Part shown: positions 34,080-43,005 of the stretch, in pieces
Position numbering within the stretch: the first letter of the stretch is position 1
Layout of the letters: each line of letters begins with the position of its first letter
NCBI RefSeq assembly: GCF_037860775.1
Contig: NZ_JBBEWC010000006.1
Location: 248,001 to 312,000 of the forward strand
From: Emticicia soli
Lineage (GTDB): Bacteria > Bacteroidota > Bacteroidia > Cytophagales > Spirosomataceae
DNA: 64,000 nucleotides
Direction: 5' to 3'
Made by a program: the position numbers and the translations under genes
Notes under the pieces: generated by a model
What the model was told of the DNA's origin: nothing
The model's database searches: none
The model's input: the letters and a program-made list of their open reading frames with translations, nothing else

Positions 34080-34964
34080 ATGAAAATTGCCGCCATTGAC
34101 ATAGGGTCTAACGCCGCCCGAATGCAGATTTCGTCGGTTTTGCACGACCAAAAGAAAATCAATTTCAAAAAAGTAGAGTATGTACGCTTTGCCTTGCGCT
34201 TGGGTATGGACGTATTTAACACAGGAAAAATATCTTATGAAAGCGAAGCCCGCATCAAAAAACTATTGATGGCCTACCGCCTGCTGATGGAACTACACGA
34301 AGTAGATGCATATATGATTTGTGCCACATCAGCCATGCGAGAAGCTGAAAACGGGAGTAATATTGTAGAGCGCATCAAAAATGAGCTAGGCATGGAGATT
34401 CATCTGATTGAAGGAGAGAAAGAAGCTGAACTCATCAACAACGTGATTATAGCGGTGCTCGAAAACGACAAAACCTATCTGCATATTGATGTAGGCGGTG
34501 GTAGTACCGAGCTTAATATTTATAAAGGCCGTACAAAAATAGCGGCTAAATCATTTAAAATAGGTTCTGTTCGTTTATTAGAGCACAAAGAAGCGCCGGA
34601 TATCTGGCGTAAGATGAAAAGCTGGATAGATGATAACGTACCGACACACGAGCACGTAATAGCCGTAGGAACAGGCGGCAATATATCGAAGTTGTTTAAC
34701 ATGATTGAAAACAAGGCCAATGGCAGAGCCACCCTTGACGAACTTGAAAGACAACGCAACTACATCAGTAACTTTACGCTTGAAGAGCGTATCAACTTGC
34801 TCCAACTCAATGCCGACCGTGCCGATGTGATTGTTCCGGCTTCTGATATTTACATTTCTGTGATGAAATGGGCCGATGCCAACGAAATAATTGTACCAGA
34901 TTTAGGCTTGAAAGACGGCATTCTGCTACTGGTTTATGACACTCTGATGAATGAAGAAGAATAA
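34080..34964 (+). CDS. Ppx/GppA-family exopolyphosphatase/phosphatase
   Basis: A 294-residue ASKHA-fold phosphatase. The phosphate-1 loop AAIDIGSNAARM is at about 3-14 and the phosphate-2 loop HIDVGGGSTEL at about 138-148. The protein is a single domain of about 300 residues, shorter than E. coli Ppx or GppA (about 500) but usual for Bacteroidota. It could cleave polyphosphate or (p)ppGpp. The next frame can start inside its end at 34951, so translation may be coupled. Confidence 0.88.
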   Translation: MKIAAIDIGSNAARMQISSVLHDQKKINFKKVEYVRFALRLGMDVFNTGKISYESEARIKKLLMAYRLLMELHEVDAYMICATSAMREAENGSNIVERIKNELGMEIHLIEGEKEAELINNVIIAVLENDKTYLHIDVGGGSTELNIYKGRTKIAAKSFKIGSVRLLEHKEAPDIWRKMKSWIDDNVPTHEHVIAVGTGGNISKLFNMIENKANGRATLDELERQRNYISNFTLEERINLLQLNADRADVIVPASDIYISVMKWADANEIIVPDLGLKDGILLLVYDTLMNEEE

Positions 34965-34974
34965 AAATATAATC

Positions 34975-35976
34975 ATGAAAAAAAGAATATTTACTTATAC
35001 AGCCATTGTTGCTACAAGTTTTGGCTTGCTGCTCATGCTCTCATCATGGGGTATGTGGGGGCATCAGCACATCAACAAATCGGCGATTTTTGCTTTGCCT
35101 GATGAGCTTCGCATTTTCTTCTATAACCACCTTGATTTTGTGGTAGAAGAATCGAACGTACCAGATTTAAGAAAATATACGCTAAGCGATAAGGCCGAGA
35201 ACCCTCGCCACTATGTTGACATTGAAGATTTCGGAACGATTGATAGCATGCCACCCACAAGCAAAGCGGCTTATGCCAAATATGATAACAAACTCTTGCA
35301 GTCGAGCGGAATTTTGCCTTGGTATATACAAGATGTAATGGAGAAGCTAACAAAATCGATGCAGGGCAAACGCAAAACAGAAGCCCTGTTTTTAGCTGCC
35401 GATTTAGGGCATTACCTAGCTGATGCACACATGCCATTGCATACATCGAGCAATCATAACGGACAATTAACCAATCAGCATGGTATCCATGCTTTCTGGG
35501 AAGCACAATTGCCTGAAATGTTTGGCAAAAACTATAATGTGTACACAGGCAATGCTAAATATATTGACGATGTAAGCAAAGAAACCTGGCGCATTATCCG
35601 TCATTCGCATGAGTTGGCCGATACACTACTAGCAAAGGACAGAGAATTGAGAAAGACTTTTCCGGCTGATAACATATTTCAGAAAGGTGCAGATGGCAAA
35701 TTGCTTAAAAACAAATTCAACCAAGCAGTTTATACAAAAGAGTATGCTGAGTTGTACCACAAAGCCTTAAATGGCATGATTGAAAACCAACTAAGAGGCG
35801 CAATTGCAGCCACTGCCAATTTCTGGTACACAGCATGGGTAAATGCTGGCAAGCCAGATTTAAAAGCACTAGACGACGAAGGTTTAACCAAAAGAAACAG
35901 AGCCAATTATAAAAAAGACATTAAGGCTTGGGAGAAAGGTAAATTAACTTTACTGAAAGCAGAACCTGAGTTTTAG
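34975..35976 (+). CDS. Exported S1/P1-nuclease-like / zinc-dependent phospholipase-C-fold protein
   Basis: About 333 residues from ATG 34975, which opens a signal peptide; an ATG at 34951 adds eight residues. Zinc-site motifs of the family are visible: N-terminal WGMWGHQHINKSA, PRHYVDIEDF, then ADLGHYLADAHMPLH and HGIHAFWEAQ. These place His, Asp and Glu ligands as in S1/P1 nucleases and zinc-dependent phospholipase C. Substrate could be nucleic acid or phospholipid. It follows Ppx/GppA closely and ends in a good terminator. Confidence 0.82.
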   Translation: MKKRIFTYTAIVATSFGLLLMLSSWGMWGHQHINKSAIFALPDELRIFFYNHLDFVVEESNVPDLRKYTLSDKAENPRHYVDIEDFGTIDSMPPTSKAAYAKYDNKLLQSSGILPWYIQDVMEKLTKSMQGKRKTEALFLAADLGHYLADAHMPLHTSSNHNGQLTNQHGIHAFWEAQLPEMFGKNYNVYTGNAKYIDDVSKETWRIIRHSHELADTLLAKDRELRKTFPADNIFQKGADGKLLKNKFNQAVYTKEYAELYHKALNGMIENQLRGAIAATANFWYTAWVNAGKPDLKALDDEGLTKRNRANYKKDIKAWEKGKLTLLKAEPEF

Positions 35977-35997
35977 AAATATTACGTTTTAGATATA

Positions 35998-36031
35998 AAA
36001 ATAGCCCTTTTCAGACGAGAAGGGCTATTTT
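35998..36031. terminator. Bidirectional terminator
   Basis: Stem AAAATAGCCCTTT / AGAAGGGCTATTTT around a short loop, between the S1/P1-like gene and the convergent DUF1338 gene. Confidence 0.82.
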
Positions 36032-36038
36032 CGTTTTA

Positions 36039-36965
36039 TTACATTTCACTTGCCTTAGCTTTCCTTTTTACGGTCTGACTTGTGAAAGTACTCTCAAATA
36101 TTTTATCGGCATTACCTGCTTCAAAACCCTCACGGCGATGCTCACGCTTGATTTCAGAAGGCTTTAAGTGCTGAAACTGCGGTAATACCTTACGCTCGGC
36201 AAACTCGACATAACTACCCGAAATCGGATGGGTTTCGCCGCCTGCAAATTCAGCATCAATTATTTCGGCTACTGTTGAGCTTTGTAATAAGCCACCATCA
36301 GGGCTAATCTTAATTTTTCCGCCCGAATCATTCAGTTTAATACCTGTTTTCTCCAGAAAATCGTTAAACTCCTGAATACTATTATACCCGTCTTTCAGGT
36401 TATGTACACTGATAGTATAATGGTTGAGGTAATAACGGTTGTAAATCACCCATGCGGCATATTCGCTTTCTTTGAGTAGTGTCGAATAATCTTCCCATGT
36501 AGGAATCCGCCACAATGGTTGGTGCAAAAACGCATCAATGGCTGCGCCATCGTTCAAATCCAGTGCATCAACAGGGTCGCTTTTTACTTCATCAGTATAA
36601 GTTCTGATAATAGCCTGCACTTGCTGCGATAAATCGTTTACCCGCAATTCGCTTACAAATATTCTTGGATACTCGGGCTTTGGTGGCGAAAACCAGTAAG
36701 CATCCAGTTTTTTACCCTCAAAATAGAAATAATCACGTTTTTCGTAACCCAAATGCAGAAATATCTTTTCGAACGATTTAATCCCTAATTGTGGCACACC
36801 CATTGTCCGAAAAGCAATGTGGTCGTTTTCTATTTCGCCGGCATTGGCAATAATTCCATCGGCAATCATGGCGTCTGATACTTTCTCAACATCAGGCACA
36901 CGCTCACGGTATCGGCGCATAAGGCCATCTAATACATATTCTAAAGTTGCTGTGTTAGTATTCAT
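36039..36965 (-). CDS. DUF1338 protein, probable 2-oxoadipate dioxygenase/decarboxylase
   Basis: A 308-residue DUF1338 protein. Members of this family (HglS/YdcJ) convert 2-oxoadipate to D-2-hydroxyglutarate with Fe(II) and O2. Conserved pieces are visible: NDHIAFRT with the metal-binding His (near 45), HNLKDGYNSI, and a late Glu-rich stretch. The start codon lies 2 bp after the stop of saccharopine dehydrogenase, so the two form an operon. With that neighbour, the natural reading is the lower lysine-degradation pathway: saccharopine, aminoadipate, 2-oxoadipate, 2-hydroxyglutarate. The aminotransferase and semialdehyde dehydrogenase steps must be encoded elsewhere. Confidence 0.85.
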   Translation of the reverse strand: MNTNTATLEYVLDGLMRRYRERVPDVEKVSDAMIADGIIANAGEIENDHIAFRTMGVPQLGIKSFEKIFLHLGYEKRDYFYFEGKKLDAYWFSPPKPEYPRIFVSELRVNDLSQQVQAIIRTYTDEVKSDPVDALDLNDGAAIDAFLHQPLWRIPTWEDYSTLLKESEYAAWVIYNRYYLNHYTISVHNLKDGYNSIQEFNDFLEKTGIKLNDSGGKIKISPDGGLLQSSTVAEIIDAEFAGGETHPISGSYVEFAERKVLPQFQHLKPSEIKREHRREGFEAGNADKIFESTFTSQTVKRKAKASEM

Positions 36966-36967
36966 CT

Positions 36968-38029
36968 TTACTTATCTCCTTTAAAAAATTGTCCATTGGT
37001 TGTTTGTAAATAAGTACCTAGTGGAATATCTTCCTGTTTAATAAAGCCTTTTTGCGGCAGTGTACCATCAGCCACCATTTCAACTACCGCCGCTATCGAA
37101 GCCGCCGTAGTCCATGAAATAGCACGCCAGTGTTTACCATCAATCTGTATCGGGTGGTAGGCCTCATAAAACTCTTCACGAGCCAGTTCTTCGCCTTTCC
37201 AGCCTTCTACTACTGCATATACATACACCACGTCTTCCTGTACAGGTGGTTTGGCTTCTGTCAGAATCTGCTCTACCAACTCACGTTTATCTTTAAGAAT
37301 CAATTCATACAACAAAAACTTCATGAGCTTGGCATGACCCGGATAACGAATGGTTTTGTAGTTGAGCGTATCAACTTTGCCTTCGTAGGTTTCGCACATA
37401 GTGCCTAGCCCACCCGAGGTGCTGAATGCCTCAAACTCTTGCCCTTCTATCTGAATATGTTCAATGCCATCGAGCGAAGGCACCATTTTTTTTGCACCAT
37501 TATGAATCACCTCAGCATCGTTTATATATTCGTTGATTACACCCGCCGGAGACCATGTGAATGAGTAACCCATCAATCCATTGGGGTAACGAGGCAATGC
37601 TCCTACCCTTAGTTCGATGTCACGCAATTTGGTAAAGCGTTTGGCTAGGTCGGCCCCAACAATACCAATCAAGCCCGGTGCAAGGCCACATTGTGGCGCC
37701 ATAACCGAGTTGGCAGTTTCTGCCATTTCTCTTATGGCTGTGGTTGTGGGCACGTCTTCCGTGAGGTCGAAGTAGTGAACACCAAATTTATGTGCCGTTT
37801 GGGCAATAGGTAAGTTCAGATTATAAGGCATAGCCGACACAACGGCATCGAACGTCGGAATGGTTTTTTCTAAAAAACCAATGTCATTTACATCGCCTAG
37901 TATCACATCAAAGGGTAGGTTTGTATTTGGGTGGCGTTTGTCCATACCCATTACGGCAAAGCGTTTAGCGAGCAATACGCCCACCAACGACCCTACTTTG
38001 CCCATACCAATTACAAGTACGTTTTTCAT
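36968..38029 (-). CDS. Saccharopine dehydrogenase (glutamate-forming type)
   Basis: About 353 residues from ATG 38029, which puts the Rossmann motif VIGMGKVGSLVG at the very N-terminus; the longer frame adds a non-conserved hydrophobic stretch. The family pattern continues with ALPRYPNGLMGYSFTWSPAG and INEYINDAE. The enzyme oxidises saccharopine to glutamate plus 2-aminoadipate semialdehyde with NAD(P). It is directly followed by the DUF1338 gene (2 bp), supporting lysine catabolism rather than synthesis. Confidence 0.9.
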   Translation of the reverse strand: MKNVLVIGMGKVGSLVGVLLAKRFAVMGMDKRHPNTNLPFDVILGDVNDIGFLEKTIPTFDAVVSAMPYNLNLPIAQTAHKFGVHYFDLTEDVPTTTAIREMAETANSVMAPQCGLAPGLIGIVGADLAKRFTKLRDIELRVGALPRYPNGLMGYSFTWSPAGVINEYINDAEVIHNGAKKMVPSLDGIEHIQIEGQEFEAFSTSGGLGTMCETYEGKVDTLNYKTIRYPGHAKLMKFLLYELILKDKRELVEQILTEAKPPVQEDVVYVYAVVEGWKGEELAREEFYEAYHPIQIDGKHWRAISWTTAASIAAVVEMVADGTLPQKGFIKQEDIPLGTYLQTTNGQFFKGDK

Positions 38030-38314
38030 GTCTGATTCAAAAAAAAAGTTTATGATGAAACTCAATACAACAAACAATACCATTAAATGCTTTTAATAGT
38101 CTATAAAATAGCATACCGAAACTCAATGACTGAGTTCAATAGCAAGATACACCCTACTAAAATAATTTAGTAAAATTATTTGTCAATAAAAGATAAAGAT
38201 TAACGAAGCCCCCCGAAAACATCAGGAACAAATGAGCAGGCACTACGAAGATAGGCGAGGCGTGCTAAATGATATTTCAGGTCTTTAAACAAGTAAGAAG
38301 ATTTATTTACATAG
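38030..38314 (-). promoter_or_regulatory. Long 5' leader of the lysine-catabolism operon
   Basis: The promoter at 38315-38344 gives an inferred untranslated leader of about 280 nt. It is mostly A+T-rich, but 38205-38285 is clearly G+C-richer and contains short pairing segments (for example GCAC/GTGC). Nearer the gene is a perfect 6-bp inverted repeat AACTCA (38120-38125) / TGAGTT (38131-38136). I do not recognise a known riboswitch. It could hold a regulatory RNA or operator. Confidence 0.4.
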
Positions 38315-38344
38315 CAAAAGTATACAATAGATTATAAAATGCAA
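38315..38344 (-). promoter_or_regulatory. Promoter of the lysine-catabolism operon
   Basis: Read on the minus strand: TTG (38344-38342), 19 nt, TACTTTTG (38322-38315), a full match to the Bacteroidota promoter pattern. Between it and 38423 there is nothing else I can name. Confidence 0.75.
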
Positions 38345-38423
38345 GAAAAATCTGGTTAATAAAAAATGAACCACCCTCCGAAGAGAATGGCTCACCTGAA
38401 TTATCGGGAATCGTAATGGGCGA

Positions 38424-40574
38424 TTATGAAATACTATTTAACAGGTTTTCTTCCTGCTCAATAAACGGCTGATTTCTGAGGCGTTTACCTGTTGCTTTAA
38501 AGATAGCATTACCAATTGAGCCGCCTGTTGGTGGCAAGGCAGGCTCTCCTAAACCTGTTGGGTCGATGCCGTTATCAACAAAGTGCACATCAATTGCCGG
38601 AATCTCGTTCATTTTTATGAGGCGGTAAGTATTAAAATTGCTCTGGTTTGGTGTACCTTCTTTAAATGTCAGGTTGCCATACATGGCGTGCCCCATACCA
38701 TCTACAATACCGCCTATTACCTGATTTCGGGCACCGCTCTGGTTAATTACCACGCCACAGTCAACGGCTGCATAGATTTTTTGCAATACAGGCTTACCTT
38801 TTTTCATTACTATTTCTGCTACCTGTGCCACATAAGAAGCATGAGAGAAATATACGCTAAAACCAAGGCTTACTCCTTTGCGTTTTTTGTTCCAGCCCGA
38901 TTTTTCGGCGGCAAGTTCTATTACGGCTTTCATGCGGTCGATGTCGTAGCGGATAGGTCCAGTTGGCGATGTACGAGCTTTCTCAAGCAGGTCAAGCCTG
39001 AACTGAACAGCATCTTTTCCGGCTGCGGTGGCTACTTCATCAATAAACGATTGCTCGGCAAAGGCCAAGAAATTAGTAATTGGTGCACGCCAAGGGCCTG
39101 TCGTAATCGGTGATTTATGTTCAACCGAATCTATCAACAAATTTGGCACTGCTCCCGATGGGAAATTGTTTTCACGGGTACTGTTTCCGGCATTGATACC
39201 TGCTCCACGAAGCGAGTAAGCAATCATATTGCCTTGTTTATCAAGCGCCGCACGGAAACGGTAACGTACCGCCGGGCGATAGCTACCGCCTGTCATGTCG
39301 TCTTCACGTGTCCAGATAACTTTTACAGGTGCTTTCACAAGGTTCGATACCTCTACTGCTTCAAGCACATAGTCAGTACCTAGCCTGCGGCCAAAGCCCC
39401 CACCCATGCGGGTAAGCTCTACCGTCACTTTTTCAGGGGCAATGTTCAATAACTTTGCTGTTTGTCCCTGCGCTGCTTGTGGTGTTTGCGTAGGACCAAC
39501 CAATTCTACGCCATCTGCTCTTACATGGGCGAAGAAGTTCATCGGCTCCATTGGGTTATGAGGCAAGAACGGGCATTGGTATTCTGATTCTACTACTTTT
39601 GCTGCATTTTTAAACGCCGCTTCAACGTCTCCTTCTTTTCTTCTGACGTCTGCTTTAGGCGAATCGAGTAATTCTTTAAAAATCTTGTCATGGTCTTCCG
39701 AACTCTCCAGATTTCCGTCTTTTTCCCACTCAATTTTCAGAGCTTCTTTGGCTTTCTTTACTTCCCATGTTGATTTACCAACTACCGCAACTTTGTTTTT
39801 AAACGAAACCACATCTACAATACCCGGCATAGCTTTAGCCGCCGAGGCATCGAACGATTTCAGTTTTAAACCAAAAGCCGGCGGGCGTTGAATCATCGAG
39901 AAAAGCATCCCTTCACGGTAGAAATCTATACCAAAGAGCGGTTTACCTGTCAGAATCTCCTCATTATCGACACCTTTTACAGTTGAGCCTATGAGTTTAA
40001 AATCTTTCAGGTCTTTTAGTTTTACATCTGCCGGAGGCGTAATCTGGGCTGCATCAGTAGCTAGTTCGCCATAGCTTAGTTTTTTGTTTGAAGTAGTATG
40101 TATCACAAAACCTTTTTCGGTTTTGCATTCGGTAGCCGATACATTCCATTTTTTTGCAGCAGCTTCTATCAACATCTGGCGGGCTGTGGCTCCGGCTTTA
40201 CGGAGTCTCTGCCATGAGTGCGGAATAGACCCACTACCTCCGGCCACCTGGCGCTCAAATTTCTTGGTATCTAAAGGAGCTTGCAGAACTTTTACTTTCG
40301 CCCAGTCAACGTCTAATTCTTCTGCTACAATAATCGGGAAGGCAGTTTTGATACCCTGACCGATTTCGGGGTTTGGCGAAAATATAGTAACGATTCCGTC
40401 AGGATGAATTGACAGATAAGCATTCGGAGCAAAATCGGCGGCTACTGTTGCAGCAGTAGCATCAGCAGCAAAAACTTCTTTGCCAAACCAATTAAAACTC
40501 AACATGAAACCACCACCTGCTAGCGCGGCCGATTTCAAAAAATCTCTACGGCTGTTGTTGCTTGTCTTTTCCAT
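38424..40574 (-). CDS. Tat-exported molybdenum hydroxylase, large subunit (IorB type)
   Basis: A 716-residue xanthine-dehydrogenase-family molybdopterin-binding subunit, closest in layout to the isoquinoline 1-oxidoreductase beta subunit. A Tat signal is clear: NSRRDFLKSAALAGG near residues 7-21. Molybdopterin-contact motifs GGGFGRRLGTDYVLEA and QTPQAAQGQTA are present, with the late GLGEPALPPTGG segment carrying the active-site Glu. It hydroxylates an aromatic or aldehyde substrate in the periplasm using water, passing electrons to the 2Fe-2S subunit encoded just upstream (1-bp gap). No FAD subunit is present, as expected for this type. Substrate unknown. Confidence 0.88.
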   Translation of the reverse strand: MEKTSNNSRRDFLKSAALAGGGFMLSFNWFGKEVFAADATAATVAADFAPNAYLSIHPDGIVTIFSPNPEIGQGIKTAFPIIVAEELDVDWAKVKVLQAPLDTKKFERQVAGGSGSIPHSWQRLRKAGATARQMLIEAAAKKWNVSATECKTEKGFVIHTTSNKKLSYGELATDAAQITPPADVKLKDLKDFKLIGSTVKGVDNEEILTGKPLFGIDFYREGMLFSMIQRPPAFGLKLKSFDASAAKAMPGIVDVVSFKNKVAVVGKSTWEVKKAKEALKIEWEKDGNLESSEDHDKIFKELLDSPKADVRRKEGDVEAAFKNAAKVVESEYQCPFLPHNPMEPMNFFAHVRADGVELVGPTQTPQAAQGQTAKLLNIAPEKVTVELTRMGGGFGRRLGTDYVLEAVEVSNLVKAPVKVIWTREDDMTGGSYRPAVRYRFRAALDKQGNMIAYSLRGAGINAGNSTRENNFPSGAVPNLLIDSVEHKSPITTGPWRAPITNFLAFAEQSFIDEVATAAGKDAVQFRLDLLEKARTSPTGPIRYDIDRMKAVIELAAEKSGWNKKRKGVSLGFSVYFSHASYVAQVAEIVMKKGKPVLQKIYAAVDCGVVINQSGARNQVIGGIVDGMGHAMYGNLTFKEGTPNQSNFNTYRLIKMNEIPAIDVHFVDNGIDPTGLGEPALPPTGGSIGNAIFKATGKRLRNQPFIEQEENLLNSIS

Positions 40575-40575
40575 G

Positions 40576-41037
40576 TTATTTCATTTTGGTTGCGGCTAGT
40601 TGAACGGCTTCTCTGATACGGTGATATGTACCACAACGGCATAGGTTGTTTGACATAGCAGTTTCAATCTCTTGCAGCGTTGGTTTAGGATTACTTTTCA
40701 GAAACGCAGCGGCGGTCATTATCTGCCCTGCCTGGCAATACCCACACTGAGGTACGTCTACCTCGTTCCATGCGGCTTGCACAGGGTGGTCGCCTTTTTC
40801 TGAAAGACCTTCGATAGTAGTTATTTTAGCTTCGCTCACCGACGAAACAGGTAAGATACAGGTACGGGTGGCTTCGCCGTTTATGTGTACCGTACAGGCA
40901 CCACACATGGCCATACCACAACCATATTTGGTACCTAGCAAACCAAGGTGGTCGCGCAGTACCCATAGTAAAGGTGTGTCGGGGGCGGCTTCAGTCTTAT
41001 AAACTCGCCCGTTAATGTTAAGGTTGTAAATTGCCAT
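40576..41037 (-). CDS. 2Fe-2S subunit of molybdenum hydroxylase (IorA type)
   Basis: A 153-residue protein with two 2Fe-2S clusters. The plant-ferredoxin-like N-terminal domain has CGCGMAMCGAC and a later CILP cysteine; the C-terminal four-helix domain has CGYCQAGQ and NNLCRCGTYHRI. It has no signal of its own, so it probably travels with the folded, Tat-signal-bearing large subunit. It precedes that subunit by one base pair. Confidence 0.93.
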   Translation of the reverse strand: MAIYNLNINGRVYKTEAAPDTPLLWVLRDHLGLLGTKYGCGMAMCGACTVHINGEATRTCILPVSSVSEAKITTIEGLSEKGDHPVQAAWNEVDVPQCGYCQAGQIMTAAAFLKSNPKPTLQEIETAMSNNLCRCGTYHRIREAVQLAATKMK

Positions 41038-41250
41038 CGTAGCTTTATTTTGTTGATAGTCAATAATTTAACCAAAATTAACCAAAAATATTACATATTG
41101 GAAAGAATTTTGATACTAAATATTTTGTTAAACCATCTAACAATTAACAATTCAAAGATATTTGTACCTCAAATTGGGCACTTTTTTCCACATACGTATA
41201 TAAATTCCCTAAAAACGTAGATGGTTTATTAATTTACAAATATACTTTAA

Positions 41251-41258
41251 TAACTTTG
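41251..41258 (+). promoter_or_regulatory. -7 box of the mla-like operon
   Basis: TAACTTTG, 31 nt before the permease start; a TTG at -33 is not exact. Confidence 0.5.
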
Positions 41259-41289
41259 AGGCGCCGAAGCTCCACTAATTAAAGAAAAT

Positions 41290-42075
41290 ATGAGTTTACA
41301 TTCTAAAAAGAACTTGTTCTCCGAAAAAATTGATAACTGGCTAATTGGTTTTAAAGACGGTGCCGATTTCCTGATTTTGTTCGTAAAAGAGACACTTAGT
41401 GGAAATTTTGAATTTAAAGAGTTTGTTAACCAATGTTACCGTATCGGTAATAGTTCGCTGCTACTAATATCGCTGACAGGTTTTGTAACAGGTTTTGTAT
41501 TCACCAAGCAATCACGCCCCTCGCTCGAAAGTTTTGGCGCTACCTCATGGCTACCCTCGCTTGTAACAATTGCAATCATAAGAGCACTAGCCCCATTGGT
41601 TACATCCTTGATATGTGCAGGAAAAGTTGGCTCAAGTATCGGAGCTGAGCTAGGCTCTATGAAAGTTACCGAGCAGGTTGATGCCATGGAAGTTTCAGCC
41701 GTTAACCCTATCAAATTTTTAGTTGTTACCCGGGTACTTGCTACAACAATCACCATTCCTATTTTGTCTTTTTATTGCGCTATAATGGCCCTCACGGGAG
41801 TGTTTCTTAACGTAGCTACCAACGAAGACACAAGCCTTCCGGCTTTTTTTGAACAAGCCTTCAATAGTATAGTTTTCTTAGATATGTGGACCTTGATAAT
41901 AAAGGCTGTTGCTTATGGCTTTACTATCGGAATTGTAGGTTGTTATAAAGGCTACAACGCCAGTAATGGTACATTGGGCGTAGGTAAAGCAGCCAATTCG
42001 TCGGTAGTAACGTCAATGTTCCTGATATTTATTGAAGAAGTGTTTATTGTACAAGTAACCAACTGGTTTAGGTAA
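41290..42075 (+). CDS. mlaE: MlaE-family ABC permease
   Basis: A 261-residue permease with about five membrane helices, containing the MlaE-type segments CAGKVGSSIGAELGSMKVTEQVDAM (seen as CAGKVGSSIGAELGSM and EQVDAMEV) and NPIKFLVVTRV. With the ATPase and MCE protein downstream it forms a phospholipid transporter that keeps outer-membrane lipid asymmetry. The next gene is 168 bp away, separated by a palindromic repeat, which is unusual for this operon. Confidence 0.92.
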   Translation: MSLHSKKNLFSEKIDNWLIGFKDGADFLILFVKETLSGNFEFKEFVNQCYRIGNSSLLLISLTGFVTGFVFTKQSRPSLESFGATSWLPSLVTIAIIRALAPLVTSLICAGKVGSSIGAELGSMKVTEQVDAMEVSAVNPIKFLVVTRVLATTITIPILSFYCAIMALTGVFLNVATNEDTSLPAFFEQAFNSIVFLDMWTLIIKAVAYGFTIGIVGCYKGYNASNGTLGVGKAANSSVVTSMFLIFIEEVFIVQVTNWFR

Positions 42076-42090
42076 TATAAATTTAGTGAA

Positions 42091-42231
42091 TGAGTCTTGA
42101 ACTTTGATTTACCTGATTTTACTGATTTATATGATAGCAAATTTTTCGCACTAATAATTCAGATAATGTTTTCTAGTAAAATCAGTGAAATCATACAAAT
42201 CAGGTTAATCACAGTTCAAGACATCCACTCA
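42091..42231. repeat. Palindromic intergenic repeat (MITE-like) inside the mla operon
   Basis: Two imperfect inverted arms of about 50-55 nt: the left starts TGAGTCTTGAACTTTGATTT and the right, read in reverse complement, starts TGAGTGGATGTCTTGAACTG; both continue through ACCTGATTT...ATGAT. The loop is about 35 nt. It encodes nothing. The form resembles small non-autonomous repeats scattered in related genomes, but copies elsewhere cannot be checked here. Confidence 0.7.
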
Positions 42232-42242
42232 ATATCGCAAAC

Positions 42243-42992
42243 ATGAACAAAGTAATAGAAATCAAGCATCTTTATAAGGCATTTGGCGACAGGAAGGTAC
42301 TGGAGAATGCTAGTTTAGATGTATTTCAGAGCGAAAACATGGTGGTACTCGGACGCTCAGGAACAGGGAAGTCGGTATTGATTAAAATCATTGCCGGGCT
42401 TTTAAGTGCCGATAAGGGTAGCGTAAAAGTATTAGGAAAAGAGGTAACTCAACTGAATAAACAAGAACTGAATGAGCTTCGGCTAAAAATCGGGTTTTCG
42501 TTTCAGAACAGTGCCTTGTATGATAGTATGACGGTGAAAGAAAACCTGGAGTTTCCGCTCGTAAGGAACGTAAAGAATATGTCACGCCCCGAAATAAATA
42601 AGGCTGTACACAAGGTATTAGAATCGGTGGGTTTGTTAAACTCTATTAATCAAATGCCTTCTGAACTATCAGGCGGACAAAAGAAACGCATAGGTATTGC
42701 CCGTACGCTTATCATGAACCCTGAGATTATGCTGTACGATGAACCTACGGCGGGCCTTGACCCTATCACCTGTATGGAAATCAATCAGTTGATAAACGAG
42801 GTAAAAGAAAACTATAAGACAAGCTCTATCATTATTACCCATGACCTTACCTGTGCCAAAGAAACAGGCGACCGTGTGGCAGTATTATTTGATGGCAACT
42901 TTAAATTTCAGGGTACATTTGAAGAGGTATTTGGTAATCCTGACCCTAGAATTAAGAATTTTTACGATTATAACTTTATAGAAAATCATTAA
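42243..42992 (+). CDS. mlaF: MlaF-family ABC ATPase
   Basis: 249 residues: Walker A GRSGTGKS (about 38-45), Q-loop, signature LSGGQKKR, Walker B IMLYDEPTAGLDP, and H-loop in IIITHDL. It drives the MlaE-type permease encoded before it. The substrate is inferred to be phospholipid. Confidence 0.95.
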   Translation: MNKVIEIKHLYKAFGDRKVLENASLDVFQSENMVVLGRSGTGKSVLIKIIAGLLSADKGSVKVLGKEVTQLNKQELNELRLKIGFSFQNSALYDSMTVKENLEFPLVRNVKNMSRPEINKAVHKVLESVGLLNSINQMPSELSGGQKKRIGIARTLIMNPEIMLYDEPTAGLDPITCMEINQLINEVKENYKTSSIIITHDLTCAKETGDRVAVLFDGNFKFQGTFEEVFGNPDPRIKNFYDYNFIENH

Positions 42993-43005
42993 AAGAAATA
43001 GATAT

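Noticed and set aside
38232..38288. 18-codon plus-strand frame (MSRHYEDRRGVLNDISGL) in the lysine-operon leader
   Set aside because: Too short, uses codons (AGG, CGA) rare in its neighbours, and lies antisense to the transcript; treated as part of the leader.
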